The notes beneath the pieces were generated by a model. It was given only the letters and a program-made list of their open reading frames with translations, made no database searches and had not been told where the DNA came from. A stretch of DNA of 37,872 nucleotides, taken from Pseudomonadota bacterium. GTDB taxonomy: Bacteria > Myxococcota_A > UBA9042 > GCA-2863065. Location of the stretch: the NCBI GenBank assembly GCA_005776585.1, contig SXOX01000054.1, positions 1 through 37,872 on the forward strand. The letters are read 5' to 3'. The position numbers and the translations under genes are program-made. Positions 1-9,130 of this stretch are shown here, in pieces; position 1 is the first letter of the stretch, and each line of letters begins with the position of its first letter.

Positions 1-2
1 AC

Positions 3-125
3 CAGAGCGGCATCCGGGCGCTGCTCGAGTGGGCCGCCAAGAACGACGCCAGCGAGGCCAATCGCGGCAAGGCAACCAAGGCGCTCACCCCGGCGGGGAC
101 GATCCCGACGCCGGTGAATCCGTAA
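3..125 (+). CDS. C-terminal end of an unidentified protein, cut by the window edge
   Basis: An open frame enters from the left edge and ends at TAA 123-125, giving about 40 residues that finish in a Thr/Pro-rich tail (TPAGTIPTPVNP). The start includes a helix-like stretch, ALLEWAAKNDA. I do not recognise the family. The 260 bases after it, up to the beta-lactamase remnant, show no convincing gene. The call rests only on reasonable amino acid composition and a clean stop. Confidence 0.4.
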   Translation, partial: QSGIRALLEWAAKNDASEANRGKATKALTPAGTIPTPVNP

Positions 126-386
126 CGCCGAGCGACGAGTGCGGAGGGTTCGACGAATGGGGACCGTGCAGCGCAAGGTCTCGTACGTGCGTCGCCAGCA
201 AAAAAAGCGCCACTGAGGCGAGCAGCCAGCCGATGCGATGGATTCGCGTCGAGCAGGAGTCTCACTCAGCCAAGCTCGCGAGGCGCCTCTCTGTCCGCCG
301 CGAACGCCAAGCATGCCGCGCCAGCGAGCGCGCGGCAGACGAGGGTCGGGTGTCGGCGCGACCCGCTCATGCCGTCCGGCTCCGAT

Positions 387-1190
387 CTACGAGCCGCCTT
401 CGGCCAGCAGCGCTTCGAGGAGCTCCCGGGCCTGACGACCCGCGTACGGGGCGGCGCCCTTCGGCGGCGCCGCGTTGTCGACGATGCGCACGACGGCCAC
501 GAGGCTGCGGCCGCCCTGATGCAGGTGGGTGACGAACCAGCCGAGACGCTTCTTGCCGTCCTTGCCGACGAAGCCGGAGCCTGTCTTGCCGTGCAGCGTC
601 CAGCCGCCCGGCGTGCCTTCGAGACGGGTGATCGCGTTCGTCTTCTCGACAGCGCCGCCAGACACGAGCAGCACGCCGCGCCACATTCGCGCGAGGAAGC
701 GCGCCTGCTCGTCGGCCGAGATCGTGAGCGTGGGCTTGGCCGCGCCCTCGAGGAACGACGCGCGCGTCAGCCACGCGCGGTCGAGGCCGCCGGAAAGGTC
801 GCGGCTGCTGTACCCGAAGTCGGTGAAGTAGGCCTCGAGCGCCTCGTTCCCCAGCATCGGCGCCAGCTTTTGCGATACCCATACAACCGAATCGCGCATC
901 CAGGTCGCGGCCGTCTGATCGTGGTTCCACGAGTCGATCAGATGATTGACGCCGTTCTACTTGAAGCGTGTCGACTCCTCCAGGTCGCCGAGATCGAACG
1001 CCATGAGTGCGAGCGGCAGCTTGAAGGTCGAGCACGCGGGCGCACGCTCGGCGCAGAGGTCGCCGCCGAATCGCTCGTGCGTCACGTCCTTGTCGACGTC
1101 GCGCACCAGCAGGCAGCCCTCGAAGCCCTCGAACTTCTTCTCGATGTCGACGGCGCGCGCGGGGGCGGCGAGCAAGGCGATAGCGCGCAT
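387..1190 (-). pseudogene. Class D (OXA-type) beta-lactamase interrupted by an in-frame amber codon
   Basis: Read from ATG 1190, preceded by AGGA, the frame gives a short signal-like peptide (MRAIALLAAPARA) and then the class D serine motif STFK at about residue 54. The frame meets TAG at 957-959 directly after FK, where OXA enzymes normally have Trp (FKW), so a TGG to TAG change is the simplest explanation. The same frame continues without a shift to 387 and carries SVV (the SxV motif), a YSS in place of the usual YxN motif, and KTG within HGKTGSG. The length without the stop, about 267 residues, fits the family. It would have been a periplasmic serine beta-lactamase or penicillin-binding relative. 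The downstream half could restart at ATG 899 but would lack the catalytic serine. It is divergent from the GH5 gene. Confidence 0.8.
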
Positions 1191-1231
1191 GTCCGCGTCC
1201 TATCGTCATTGTGTAGGCGCCGCAAGCGAGG

Positions 1232-2512
1232 ATGCGCCGACGGTCACGTGCTTGGTCGCGCGATGATCTGCTGGTACTGCTGGAGGTCATGTGGTCACTG
1301 TTTACGGGCCTCTTGACCTTGTTGATCGTGATTGGCACCTCGGGTTGCGCCTCAAAGCTCGACTACTGGAGCCAGCAGCGGCGAGGGGCCAATTTTTTCA
1401 ATGACGTCGAGACGGCCGCACGATTTCGAGCAGCGCGCGCCGCCGGCATCGAGGTGGTCCGGCTCTCACCGTCGAAGTGGCTCGCGGGACGCGCGCCGAG
1501 CGAGCGCGGCGACTTTCTGATCGGCGCGCGCTCGGGCTACACCGGGGTGAACCAGGGTGACGTCACGTTCCTGAAGGGAGTGCTGCGGGACGCCGAGCAA
1601 GCGGGCCTCAAGGTGGTCCTGACCTTGCTGAGCCTTCCCGGCGCACGCTGGGGGCAGCACAACGAGGGACTCGAAGAGCGCGTGCTGTGGCAAAGCGACG
1701 CCTGGCAGGGACAGGCAATCCGATGCTGGCAAGATCTCGCGAGGGAGCTGAAGGACGAGCCTGCGATCGTGGGCTACAACGTACGCAACGAGCCGTCCCC
1801 CGAGCTCGCTGCGCCGCGACTTTCGGACTGGTTCACCGGTGACTACGCAGGCTGGTATGCGAAGGTGAGGGGCACGCCCCAGGACCTCAATCGCTTCTAT
1901 CGCAACGTGGTGGCCGCAATCCGGGAGGTCGACTCCGAGACTCCAATCGTGCTCGACAGCGGTTTCTTCGCGACCCCTTGGGCGTTCAAGGTCCTCGAGC
2001 CCATCGCGGGCGATTCGAAGATTCTCTATTCGTTTCACATGTATGAGCCCTTTGCGTTTACCTCGCGCGGAAACAAGGGAAAGCACACCTATCCGGGCCG
2101 CGTTCCCACGGGCGAGGGAGACGAGCCCCTGGAGATGACGTGGGACCGGGCCCAAGTCCGCCGCTTCCTCGATCCGGTGGCCGACTGGCAGAGGCGACAC
2201 GCGATCCCGTCCAAGCAAATCTTCGCGGCCGAGCTCGGCGTCTTCCGCCGCAACCCTGGAGCCGCGGCCTATCTCGAGGATGTGATCGGCGAGGTTCACT
2301 CGCGCGGATGGCACTGGGCGTTCTACTCCTTTCGAGAGGACGAGTGGGACGGCATGGACTACGAGCTCGGGTCGGAACCGCCCTCGCCCGCGTATTGGGA
2401 AGCGATTCGAGAGGGTCGACTGCCGGATTCGGACGTCTATCGGCCGAACGCGCTGTGGGGCGTCATTCAGAGGTGGCTTGCCGCCACGCCTGTCCATGGG
2501 GCGTTGCCCTGA
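1232..2512 (+). CDS. GH5-type glycoside hydrolase, probable secreted lipoprotein
   Basis: A TIM-barrel glycosidase resembling GH5 cellulases and mannanases. The acid/base Glu is in NEP (Glu187 counted from 1232), an HMYEP segment follows strand beta-6, and the likely nucleophile Glu334 lies in AELGVFR near the C-terminus. An N-terminal hydrophobic stretch ending GTSGC looks like a weak lipobox, so the protein is probably exported and membrane-anchored. For that reason the ATG at 1289 (MWSLFTGLL), which puts the signal at the very N-terminus, is a better start than 1232, although its Shine-Dalgarno GGAGG lies very close (1282-1286). The substrate cannot be read from the sequence. It is a single gene, divergent from the broken beta-lactamase, with no carbohydrate-utilisation neighbours. 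Confidence 0.85.
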   Translation: MRRRSRAWSRDDLLVLLEVMWSLFTGLLTLLIVIGTSGCASKLDYWSQQRRGANFFNDVETAARFRAARAAGIEVVRLSPSKWLAGRAPSERGDFLIGARSGYTGVNQGDVTFLKGVLRDAEQAGLKVVLTLLSLPGARWGQHNEGLEERVLWQSDAWQGQAIRCWQDLARELKDEPAIVGYNVRNEPSPELAAPRLSDWFTGDYAGWYAKVRGTPQDLNRFYRNVVAAIREVDSETPIVLDSGFFATPWAFKVLEPIAGDSKILYSFHMYEPFAFTSRGNKGKHTYPGRVPTGEGDEPLEMTWDRAQVRRFLDPVADWQRRHAIPSKQIFAAELGVFRRNPGAAAYLEDVIGEVHSRGWHWAFYSFREDEWDGMDYELGSEPPSPAYWEAIREGRLPDSDVYRPNALWGVIQRWLAATPVHGALP

Positions 2513-3225
2513 GCATAGGGCACCGACGGGGGCGGAACGAAGCATGACGGCGGGTCAACGACTTGAGCCGGAGGCGCCCCGCACGCGGTGGTCGGGATTG
2601 TCACGCTCGGCGGGCCGAGGCACTGTGACTTGGGCGGGAGCGTCGGATCGTTGAGCGCGTCGATGCGCCGGGCGCCTTCTCACAGGTCGGGACAACCGTC
2701 GCAGCGCCTTCACTCGCCGACCCGTTGCCTTCATCGACCGAAGGTGTCTCCGCGATCCCGACACCGTCGGCGACTTGCTCGTCCGTTGCCACGGCCGGCT
2801 CTGCGCGCCGCTGGAAGACGCCGCCCTGGGCGGACTGCGTTAGCCTGCCTGCGTTGGCGGAGGCCTGTGGCGATGAATCGACCACGGTGCCGGCGGTTGT
2901 CGGTGACATGGAGCCGCAGTCACCTGCCCAGAGCGCGAGCCAGACGGCAACGGGCGTGTTCCTCGACGTCATAGGCATTCAGTTGCTCGAGGGCCGAGAG
3001 ATCATCGCCCCATGATGAGACGAAGGAACATGGGTACCTGTCTCATCCCGCCTGGTGCTGGCGCCGGTCAGGATCGACGGGGTCATCGAGCTTCACCCAC
3101 AGCGGCGCGCCGGGTCGTTGCTGTTCGGCTGCGGCTCGAACTCCTCTTCGAGCGAAACCGACGACAAAGTCTTCGAAAGCGCCATCATCGCCGACGACGA
3201 GCGGACTTGGCGGTCGCCATTGGAT
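2513..3225. other. Stretch without a convincing gene
   Basis: No clear gene. A minus-strand frame from ATG 2978 to 2601 starts with a short hydrophobic, lipobox-like segment (VWLALWAGDCGS) followed by low-complexity Ala/Ser/Thr-rich sequence. It could be the remnant of a lipoprotein, but composition alone is weak evidence. A perfect inverted repeat lies at 3014-3047. The last 180 bases before the Ig-like remnant are not recognisable on either strand. Confidence 0.4.
3014..3047. repeat. Inverted repeat GATGAGAC-N18-GTCTCATC
   Basis: Perfect 8-base arms at 3014-3021 and 3040-3047 around an 18-base loop that contains a GGTACC palindrome. It sits just upstream, in plus-strand terms, of the decayed Ig-like copy and is not followed by a T-run. 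It may be the end of a lost insertion element rather than a terminator. No transposase is attached to it. Confidence 0.55.
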
Positions 3226-3990
3226 CCAACGTCACCTGGTTCACGGTCCCGTCGCTGGTGTGCGCGTACGCGCGCAGCAGCACGGTCCCGTGCAGGGTCG
3301 ACCGGCGACGGCAAGCACGTAGACCTGGGTCAGCAGCCCTGCGTTGATGAACGCGGCCTGCACCAGGATGGTGTCGTTCACTTTACACGTGCCGCTCTTG
3401 AGGAACGCCGTCACAATCGCATTGCCGAGGGCCACCGACTGCGCGTGCCCGGCGAGAGCCGGCGCCTTGACGACCGTCGCGACCTCGGGATGATCGCTCA
3501 TCCAGGTCGCGTCCGTCGTCACGCAGTACCAGTTGCCGCCAAAGTGCCCGAGCAGCTCCAGCTGTGCGCTTGCACGGGGACCGAGCGACAGCTTGACCGG
3601 ATCCACTCCGACCGGGTTCACCTGGAGCTGGTCGGCATCGGCGTTGACCACCAGCACGGCCACGGTCGCCGTCAGGCCGATGCCCGTGCTCGCCCGCAGC
3701 AGCGCCGTGCCGGCGTTGGCGGTGCTGACCCGCCTGGGCTCCACGTCGCTCACGCGCGCCACGGTCTCGTCCGACGAGGTCCACGCCACGGTGTCAGTCA
3801 GCTCGCGGTCGATGGGGTAGTTCAATCCAGGCCGATGGCGTTGACGCACGCAGTGAAGCCGCCGCGCGGATGCTCGAAGCCCGTGCCAAGCCAGTCCCCG
3901 GCGTCGCTCAGGCTGTGCGCGCCCGCGCGTGTCGAGCGCCTGCACTGTCAGGCAGGTGAGGGTCGCCGAAACGACGCTCACCTGGCGCAG
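3226..3990 (-). pseudogene. Ig-like (Big2-type) repeat protein remnant, copy A
   Basis: Minus-strand frames encode stretches typical of bacterial Ig-like folds: WTSSDETVARVSDVEP, then TALLRAS, then ATWMSDHPEVATV, and a C-terminal part with NDTILVQAAFINAGLLTQV. The reading frame must change at about 3830, where GLGTGFEHPRGG-like sequence lies in another frame, and again near 3300. This copy stops at about 3226 and lacks the C-terminal 60-70 residues found in copies B and C. The nucleotide match to copies B (near 10055-10525) and C (37164-37872) is close along its shared length. The parent protein was probably a surface or secreted adhesin-like protein. The remnant is non-coding now. Confidence 0.7.
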
Positions 3991-4172
3991 CGCCGGCCGT
4001 GGTGGTCGAGTCCAAGAACGCCAGCATCAGCTACCTGCAGCGGCGGCTCAGGATCGGCTACAACCGCTCAGCACGTATCATCGAACGCACGCAGTTCGAT
4101 GGCGTGGAGAGCGGTCCTGACCATCGAGGCAATCGCAAGGTGCTGCAAGCGCCCATGGCCGACTTGGATTGA
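3990..4172 (+). pseudogene. FtsK C-terminal gamma-domain fragment
   Basis: One frame (VVESKNAS, then [18 protein letters not shown], ending at TGA 4170-4172) matches the winged-helix gamma domain of FtsK/SpoIIIE, the part that reads KOPS sites. The [14 protein letters not shown] segment is the hallmark of that domain. The motor and membrane domains are absent, because the sequence to the left is Ig-like debris on the other strand. It is therefore a transposed or deletion-generated tail, not a working translocase. The intact chromosomal ftsK must lie elsewhere. Confidence 0.7.
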
Positions 4173-4367
4173 CGACGGCGCCGATGGGTGACGTGGGATA
4201 AGGCGCACCCACCTGGGGTCGTAGGAGCCGTCGGGTCGCGGAAAGCCGGAGCCAAGTACGCAGAACAGTAATCTCGATACAGAGCGTCCAACTGCATAGC
4301 GAACGCTCGCTTGACCGGGGTGCCGCCGTCGCGATAGCATGCAAACTCTACCAGCGCGGGAGGTTGG

Positions 4368-5912
4368 ATGTACGGCAAGAAGGAGGACCCAGCAGCCGCG
4401 CGCGGCGCGGAATCCAGCCGTCAAGCCGACGCAGCACCGCGTTCGGTGCGCCTCCCAGCCACAGGCTATGCGGCGCAACGGGCGGCCCTGAGCCCGCGCC
4501 CCACGCCAGCAGTGCCGGCGGTGGATGCCGCACGCAGTGCCTCTGCCACGAGCGGTGGCGACGGCACCACTACGACGGCCGCGCCCCCGGCCCTCGCGCC
4601 GGCCGCCGCGACCGAACCCGCAGCTGAAGTCGCCCCCCCCACCGCGGCCGAAGCGGCGCCCGCGCCAGCCGACACCGCGCTCACCGACGAGCTGCACCTG
4701 TTTGCCTACGATCACCTGCGCAAGCAGGCCTACTCGGTGCGCTGGATGAAGGAGCTCCAACGCAACCTGAGTGTGACGCAGTCGGGCGTGGCCGATGTGC
4801 CTACAGTCAATGCGATTCTGGCAGCGCACCCCATCACGCTCACGTACGACCCCAAGGCCAAGACGCAGAAGGCCAAGGAGAAGCAGAAGTCCAAGAACAT
4901 GGGCACTGTGGCCAAGGAGATGGCGGCGGCGCTCAAGCAGCTGTCGGCGTCGATTCCCGAGTCGGCGGGGGCCGAGCACGCCACCGCCAAGGCCCTCGGC
5001 CGCTCGGGTGGCGCCCACGGGGCGGGCGCCGACACGCCCGAAGACTTGGCGTTCAAAGCCAAGGGCGGCTACGCCGGCTACGTGAAGCAGGAGCTCAAGT
5101 CGGGCACGTTCTTGGACAAGTCGGTGCTGGCGCACCCTGACATGCACGACCGGCTTGCCAACGCCACGGCCTACCTGCAAGCCAAGTTCCCGCACGCCAC
5201 GACGGAAGAGCAGCTGGCCAAAGAGGTGGGCGTGCAAAAGGTCGTGAGCTTCCGACCCACCGAGCCTGGGCGAGATCAGATGTACCACGGGTTAGGGTTC
5301 GCGATTGACCTCAACCCGGCCCAAAACAACTGGCACCTGGGCAAGACCGACACGTCGTGGACGCTGAACCGCATTATCGGCAACGTGAACGCCCTGTTTG
5401 GGGTCAACGAGGTGCGCAGCGCGCTCGGCATGGCGGCCAACTCCAAGAAGGAGTCGACGGCCGAGGCGTTCGATGCCATCTCGCGCTCCAACGCCAACCT
5501 CATGCGGTATCGCGAGCTGGCCAACGACGGGGCCAAGCTGGAAGCCTACCTGCGCTCCGCAGAGTGCCCGGCGGCGGCCAAAGCGCTGGGGCTCGACCAC
5601 TGGAAGAAGGTGCTGGCCGCCGACGAGCGCAAGATGGCCGACCCGGCGCAGAAGCTCGTGGGGGCCGACGGCAAATCAAACCACTCGGCTGGGTTCATGG
5701 ACCTCAGACTCGAGACGGTGCAGGCCATGCGCGATGCGGGCGGGCTGCGCTGGGGCGGCACCGACCTGGGCGGTGACAGCGGCGACCTCATGCACTTCGA
5801 CGGCGGGTTCATGCCCACGGCGCTGAGCTTGCGCGGTCAGGTCTCGACCGCACGGGGCGAGATGAAGAAGGCCAAAGAGGCCGCCAAAACCGAAGGCACT
5901 CCGGGCGGCTGA
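4368..5912 (+). CDS. M15-type zinc peptidase with an eCIS-cargo-like N-terminus
   Basis: A 514-residue protein with a good ribosome-binding site (GGGAGG at 4358-4363). Residues 1-45 are polar and contain LPATGYAAQRAAL, which resembles the short N-terminal segments of proteins loaded on extracellular contractile injection systems. Residues 50-105 are an Ala/Pro linker. The C-terminal half has the zinc-site pattern of M15 D,D-carboxypeptidases: His307 and Asp314 in HGLGFAID, then Asp473 and His476 in GDLMHF. The likely role is cleavage of peptidoglycan stem peptides, possibly as a delivered toxin. It has no signal peptide, which suits a packaged effector better than Sec export. No injection-system structural genes are in the window. 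The peptidase assignment is fairly firm; the cargo role is inference. Confidence 0.7.
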   Translation: MYGKKEDPAAARGAESSRQADAAPRSVRLPATGYAAQRAALSPRPTPAVPAVDAARSASATSGGDGTTTTAAPPALAPAAATEPAAEVAPPTAAEAAPAPADTALTDELHLFAYDHLRKQAYSVRWMKELQRNLSVTQSGVADVPTVNAILAAHPITLTYDPKAKTQKAKEKQKSKNMGTVAKEMAAALKQLSASIPESAGAEHATAKALGRSGGAHGAGADTPEDLAFKAKGGYAGYVKQELKSGTFLDKSVLAHPDMHDRLANATAYLQAKFPHATTEEQLAKEVGVQKVVSFRPTEPGRDQMYHGLGFAIDLNPAQNNWHLGKTDTSWTLNRIIGNVNALFGVNEVRSALGMAANSKKESTAEAFDAISRSNANLMRYRELANDGAKLEAYLRSAECPAAAKALGLDHWKKVLAADERKMADPAQKLVGADGKSNHSAGFMDLRLETVQAMRDAGGLRWGGTDLGGDSGDLMHFDGGFMPTALSLRGQVSTARGEMKKAKEAAKTEGTPGG

Positions 5913-5928
5913 GCGCCTACCCGCAGCG

Positions 5929-6120
5929 TCAGCCAGCCACGTCGGGTGCGACGAAGGCGGCGGGGCGCGCCGGCGGGCTGTCGCCGCGGAAGACCTCCCG
6001 TCTGACGCCTTATGGGATCAACAGCGGTCGCCCTGCGGTGTCGAGAAGGAGGTCGATCCGGGCGATGCGCTCGAAGGCAATGAGCGGGCTCGAATTGGAG
6101 ACCACCGGGCCGAGCGTCAC
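5929..6120 (-). pseudogene. PIN-domain (DUF3368/VapC-like) toxin fragment with a nonsense codon
   Basis: The minus strand reads VVSNSSPLIAFERIARIDLL, then LLIP, a stop (TAA at 6010-6012), then VRREVFRGDSPPARP in the same frame to TGA 5929-5931. The first acidic-site motif (SNSSPL) and the LIPxxVRREV segment are the start of a DUF3368-type PIN ribonuclease. The rest of the domain, including the later acidic residues, is missing. It is therefore a truncated toxin with a premature stop. No antitoxin gene is recognisable upstream. Confidence 0.6.
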
Positions 6121-6777
6121 AGCGTGCCGGAGTCGCGGAACTCGCGGGTCACCCACGCTTTTCGTCGCCTTCGCCATCGAGGGCACGGCGAGAGGAGCTT
6201 GGTCATGGACGAGGGATCGCAAGTTCGGGCGGCGCTCGACACGGTTCGGACAGGCGGCCAGGTTGGCCGAGACGGCTACCCGCGCGCGATGCGGGCCGCG
6301 GTGGCAAGCGACGCGCGCCACGCGCACGACGCCGGCGTCCGCGATTGAGAGCCTCGCCGGCAATACGGCGCCAGTTGTCGAGGTGAGGCAGCGGATTGCG
6401 CAACTTGCTGTGGATGCCGGCATCCCTGTCAGTGAGGTTGCCCTACGGCGCGAGCAGCGCGGCGCATGCTCACCCTTCCTGTGACGTCCACTCTCACGAT
6501 CCGCGCCTGGCGTGTTCATGACGCGCGACTCCGGCGCCCCGAGCCGGCGGCGCGAATGGAGGCCCAAGGACCAGGTAGGGCGGCCCTTGTGGTTGAACGC
6601 GAACGCGTCGTAGGAGATGAGGTCGCGACCATGCAAATAGTCCGACAATCGCTCGACTGGAAAGCCCTGGACCAGTGGGTCGTACGGGAGTGTAACGACG
6701 GTAAGCTCACCGTCGATGCGATAGTCCCCGATTGGCAAAAAACTCGGACGCTCCGCAGTGAACAAGGGAAAAAGAAC
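6121..6777. other. Degraded region, no intact gene
   Basis: A minus-strand frame opens at ATG 6765. Its first 75 or so residues (LPIGDYRIDGELTVVTLPYD, then VERLSDYLHGRDLISYDAFAF) have the composition of real protein, but it then runs into Arg-rich sequence typical of out-of-frame high-GC DNA and finally into the PIN fragment. I read it as an unidentified gene fragment at about 6540-6765 that has lost its frame. The remainder of the stretch shows nothing recognisable. Confidence 0.35.
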
Positions 6778-8253
6778 TCAAGGCAGCGGCCTCACGCAGC
6801 GCCCGCCGACATCCGCGTTGCGGTTCGTCGGGGCGTCGCCGCTGCGACTGGCAATGCGGAGGTCCGACGCGAGGCCGGTGATCGACCCACCCCGAATGAC
6901 GCGGGCGGAGTAATCACTACAATCCGTCCAGGAAGAGCCATCCACCGGCGCACCGCTGTAGGACGCGTGCCAACAGTCCTCGACCCACTCCGAGAGGTTG
7001 CCAGCCATGTCCTGCACGCCGAACGTGGACCCTCCGTTGGCGTGGTCGCCCGCGATCGCCGTCATGTTTGTCCCGCAGCCGCAGCCAGCGACGGCGAACT
7101 GCGCCGTCCCGTTCGTGCACGTCGGCTCCGGCGTGTCGCCCCAGGGGTACTCCCGCGGTGTCTTGCCGGCCGCCGCGTACTCCCACTCGGCCTCCGACGG
7201 CAGGCGCCCTCCCGGCGCGACCCACCCACAGAAGGCCTTGGCCTGCGGCCATTTCAGGCCGTTCTGTGGGTGCTTGCCCCGCCCGTTCGCGGAGGTGTTC
7301 AGGCCCGTCTCAGCACAGCCGTTGAAGTCCGCCGTGGACGGCGCGGTACAAGGCGATGCCGTCTGACACGCCTCGTACTGCGCCACGACGATCTCGTATT
7401 TGCCGATGAAGTAGCCTTTCGAGAACGTGACCAGGTGTACCGGCTTCTCGTCCGGGGCGCCCGCGGTGGAGCCCATGCTGAAGCTGCCGGGCGGCACGTA
7501 GATCCACACGTCCCAGACGTGCCAGCCACTGCTATCATTGGGCGTGTACTCGCACGCCATTGCCGCGTTACAGCCTGCCGTGTAGCCGCTGAGCGTAGGG
7601 CACGACACGTCCCCGCAGCAGCCGGGAGCGGGGCTGTGAAGGCACTGGCCAGATGCGCAGCTGTCCGTCGTGCACGTGTTGCCATCGTCGCACTGCGACG
7701 CGCTCGTGCAGCAGCCCGCCATTGTCGTGCTCACGCACTTGTTGCTCGAGCACACGTCGGCCGTACAAACCTTTCCATCGTCGCACTGCGAACCGCTGGT
7801 GCAGCAGCCCGCGATTGCCGTGTTTACGCACTTCGTGTTGGTGCACGCGTCCGTCGTGCACGCGTTGCTGTCGTTGCAGTCCGCGACCCCGGCGCACTCG
7901 CACACGGGGCAATCCGTTGTCTGGCCACCGCAGCCGTCGTCCCAGATACCGCACGTCTTGCCGAGCATCGCACACGTCTTTCGCTCGCACCCGTGGTCGA
8001 CCGTGGAGATTTCCGGCACGACAGCGGCGGTCTCGGAAACGGTGGCAGCCTCAGGAACCGCCGTGGACGTGTCCGGCACGGCCGCCAGAGTCCCAGACTC
8101 GCACTGCCCAACGGCGCGATCGCACCGCCAGCCCGCGCTGCAGTCGCGATCCAACGAACACGCAAGCCGAAACTCGCTGGCAACGTCGTGGCGGCAGCCT
8201 CCGACGAGCAGCGCGGCTACAAGCGTGACCAGGTGAGCACATCGGTGACGCAT
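6778..8253 (-). CDS. Cys-rich lipoprotein with a formylglycine-generating-enzyme-like (SUMF1) domain
   Basis: I choose ATG 8253 because it places a lipoprotein signal (LVTLVAALLVGGC) at the N-terminus; an upstream ATG at 8289 is also in frame. After an Ala/Thr/Val linker come Cys-rich repeats of the type CDDGNTCTTDSC and CNDSNACTTDAC (about residues 95-230). The second half is a SUMF1/FGE-like fold: WIYVPPGSFSMGS, FIGKYEIVVAQYEAC, GRLPSEAEWEYAA, MAGNLSEWVEDC, RVIRGGS and the terminal GGRCVR. Proteins of this design are abundant in myxobacteria. It is probably an outer-membrane or periplasmic lipoprotein. Whether it is catalytic or a binding fold cannot be said. It is monocistronic. Confidence 0.85.
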   Translation of the reverse strand: MRHRCAHLVTLVAALLVGGCRHDVASEFRLACSLDRDCSAGWRCDRAVGQCESGTLAAVPDTSTAVPEAATVSETAAVVPEISTVDHGCERKTCAMLGKTCGIWDDGCGGQTTDCPVCECAGVADCNDSNACTTDACTNTKCVNTAIAGCCTSGSQCDDGKVCTADVCSSNKCVSTTMAGCCTSASQCDDGNTCTTDSCASGQCLHSPAPGCCGDVSCPTLSGYTAGCNAAMACEYTPNDSSGWHVWDVWIYVPPGSFSMGSTAGAPDEKPVHLVTFSKGYFIGKYEIVVAQYEACQTASPCTAPSTADFNGCAETGLNTSANGRGKHPQNGLKWPQAKAFCGWVAPGGRLPSEAEWEYAAAGKTPREYPWGDTPEPTCTNGTAQFAVAGCGCGTNMTAIAGDHANGGSTFGVQDMAGNLSEWVEDCWHASYSGAPVDGSSWTDCSDYSARVIRGGSITGLASDLRIASRSGDAPTNRNADVGGRCVRPLP

Positions 8254-8326
8254 GCGGCCTCCGAGGGAGTCGCGTGAGGTTGAGGCCACGGCGAGACGCT
8301 AGCATCATCACCCTACGCATGCAACG

Positions 8327-8428
8327 GATGGCGCCCGACCCCAATCCCGCGGCATAGAGGCCCGCAGACAAGGTCGACTGCGAGACGTGCGAGATGGCGC
8401 CCGACCCCAATCCCGCGGCATAGAGGCC
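8327..8428. repeat. Two identical 36-base direct repeats separated by 30 bases (CRISPR-like pair)
   Basis: Copies at 8327-8362 and 8393-8428 match at all 36 positions by eye (start GATGGCGCCCGACCCC, end CATAGAGGCC). The 30-base interval, 8363-8392, is unrelated. Repeat and interval sizes suit a minimal or decayed CRISPR array with one spacer, but there are no further copies and no cas gene here. The repeat has only short internal palindromes (GGCGCC, CCGCGG). A 66-base tandem duplication with partial decay is the main alternative. Confidence 0.5.
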
Positions 8429-8701
8429 ACTTGGTGCCGTCTCCGGGCGGCATCCGCGCTCTGGAGACGCTATCGCGGGATTGGACACGGGAACGGGCCG
8501 GGGTCAGGCCGCCTGAGCGAGCCCGAACGGTGGCGGAAGGAGTCGGCAAGGCGCTCCAGCAGCGCATTCGAGACGACTTGGACGAAGTCGTCGGTCGCTC
8601 GTTCACGCAGGTAGCGCTTGGTGTCGTCGAGCGCCGCAGGGCAGACCGCCCGCGGGGAGACTACGTTGGCGTCGGCTCTGGCGTCGTTTCGGCTCAGGTT
8701 G
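8429..8701. other. Stretch without a recognisable gene
   Basis: Both strands have open frames, but none has a family signature. The segment CTATCGCGGGATTGG at about 8470 partly echoes the reverse complement of the 36-base repeat (CGCGGGATTGG), so it may be a degenerate third copy in the opposite sense. Confidence 0.3.
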
Positions 8702-8765
8702 TCATTGAATTGCGTGGCGTCGCAGTTGCCCGATCGTGCGCGTAGACGTCCACGGTGACGTGCTG

Positions 8766-9068
<303 letters not shown>

Positions 9069-9130
9069 GCGCGCGCGGACGCCCGCGTCGAAGCCCCCTG
9101 TCGCTCACTGCGCCGCGCACGGGGCGTTGT

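Noticed and set aside
2601..2978. Small minus-strand lipoprotein gene
   Set aside because: Only a short hydrophobic start and low-complexity sequence; no family resemblance and no ribosome site, so it was not listed as a gene.
3014..3047. Intrinsic terminator at the GATGAGAC/GTCTCATC hairpin
   Set aside because: The 18-base loop is long, the stem is not GC-rich and no T-run follows; no gene ends immediately before it.
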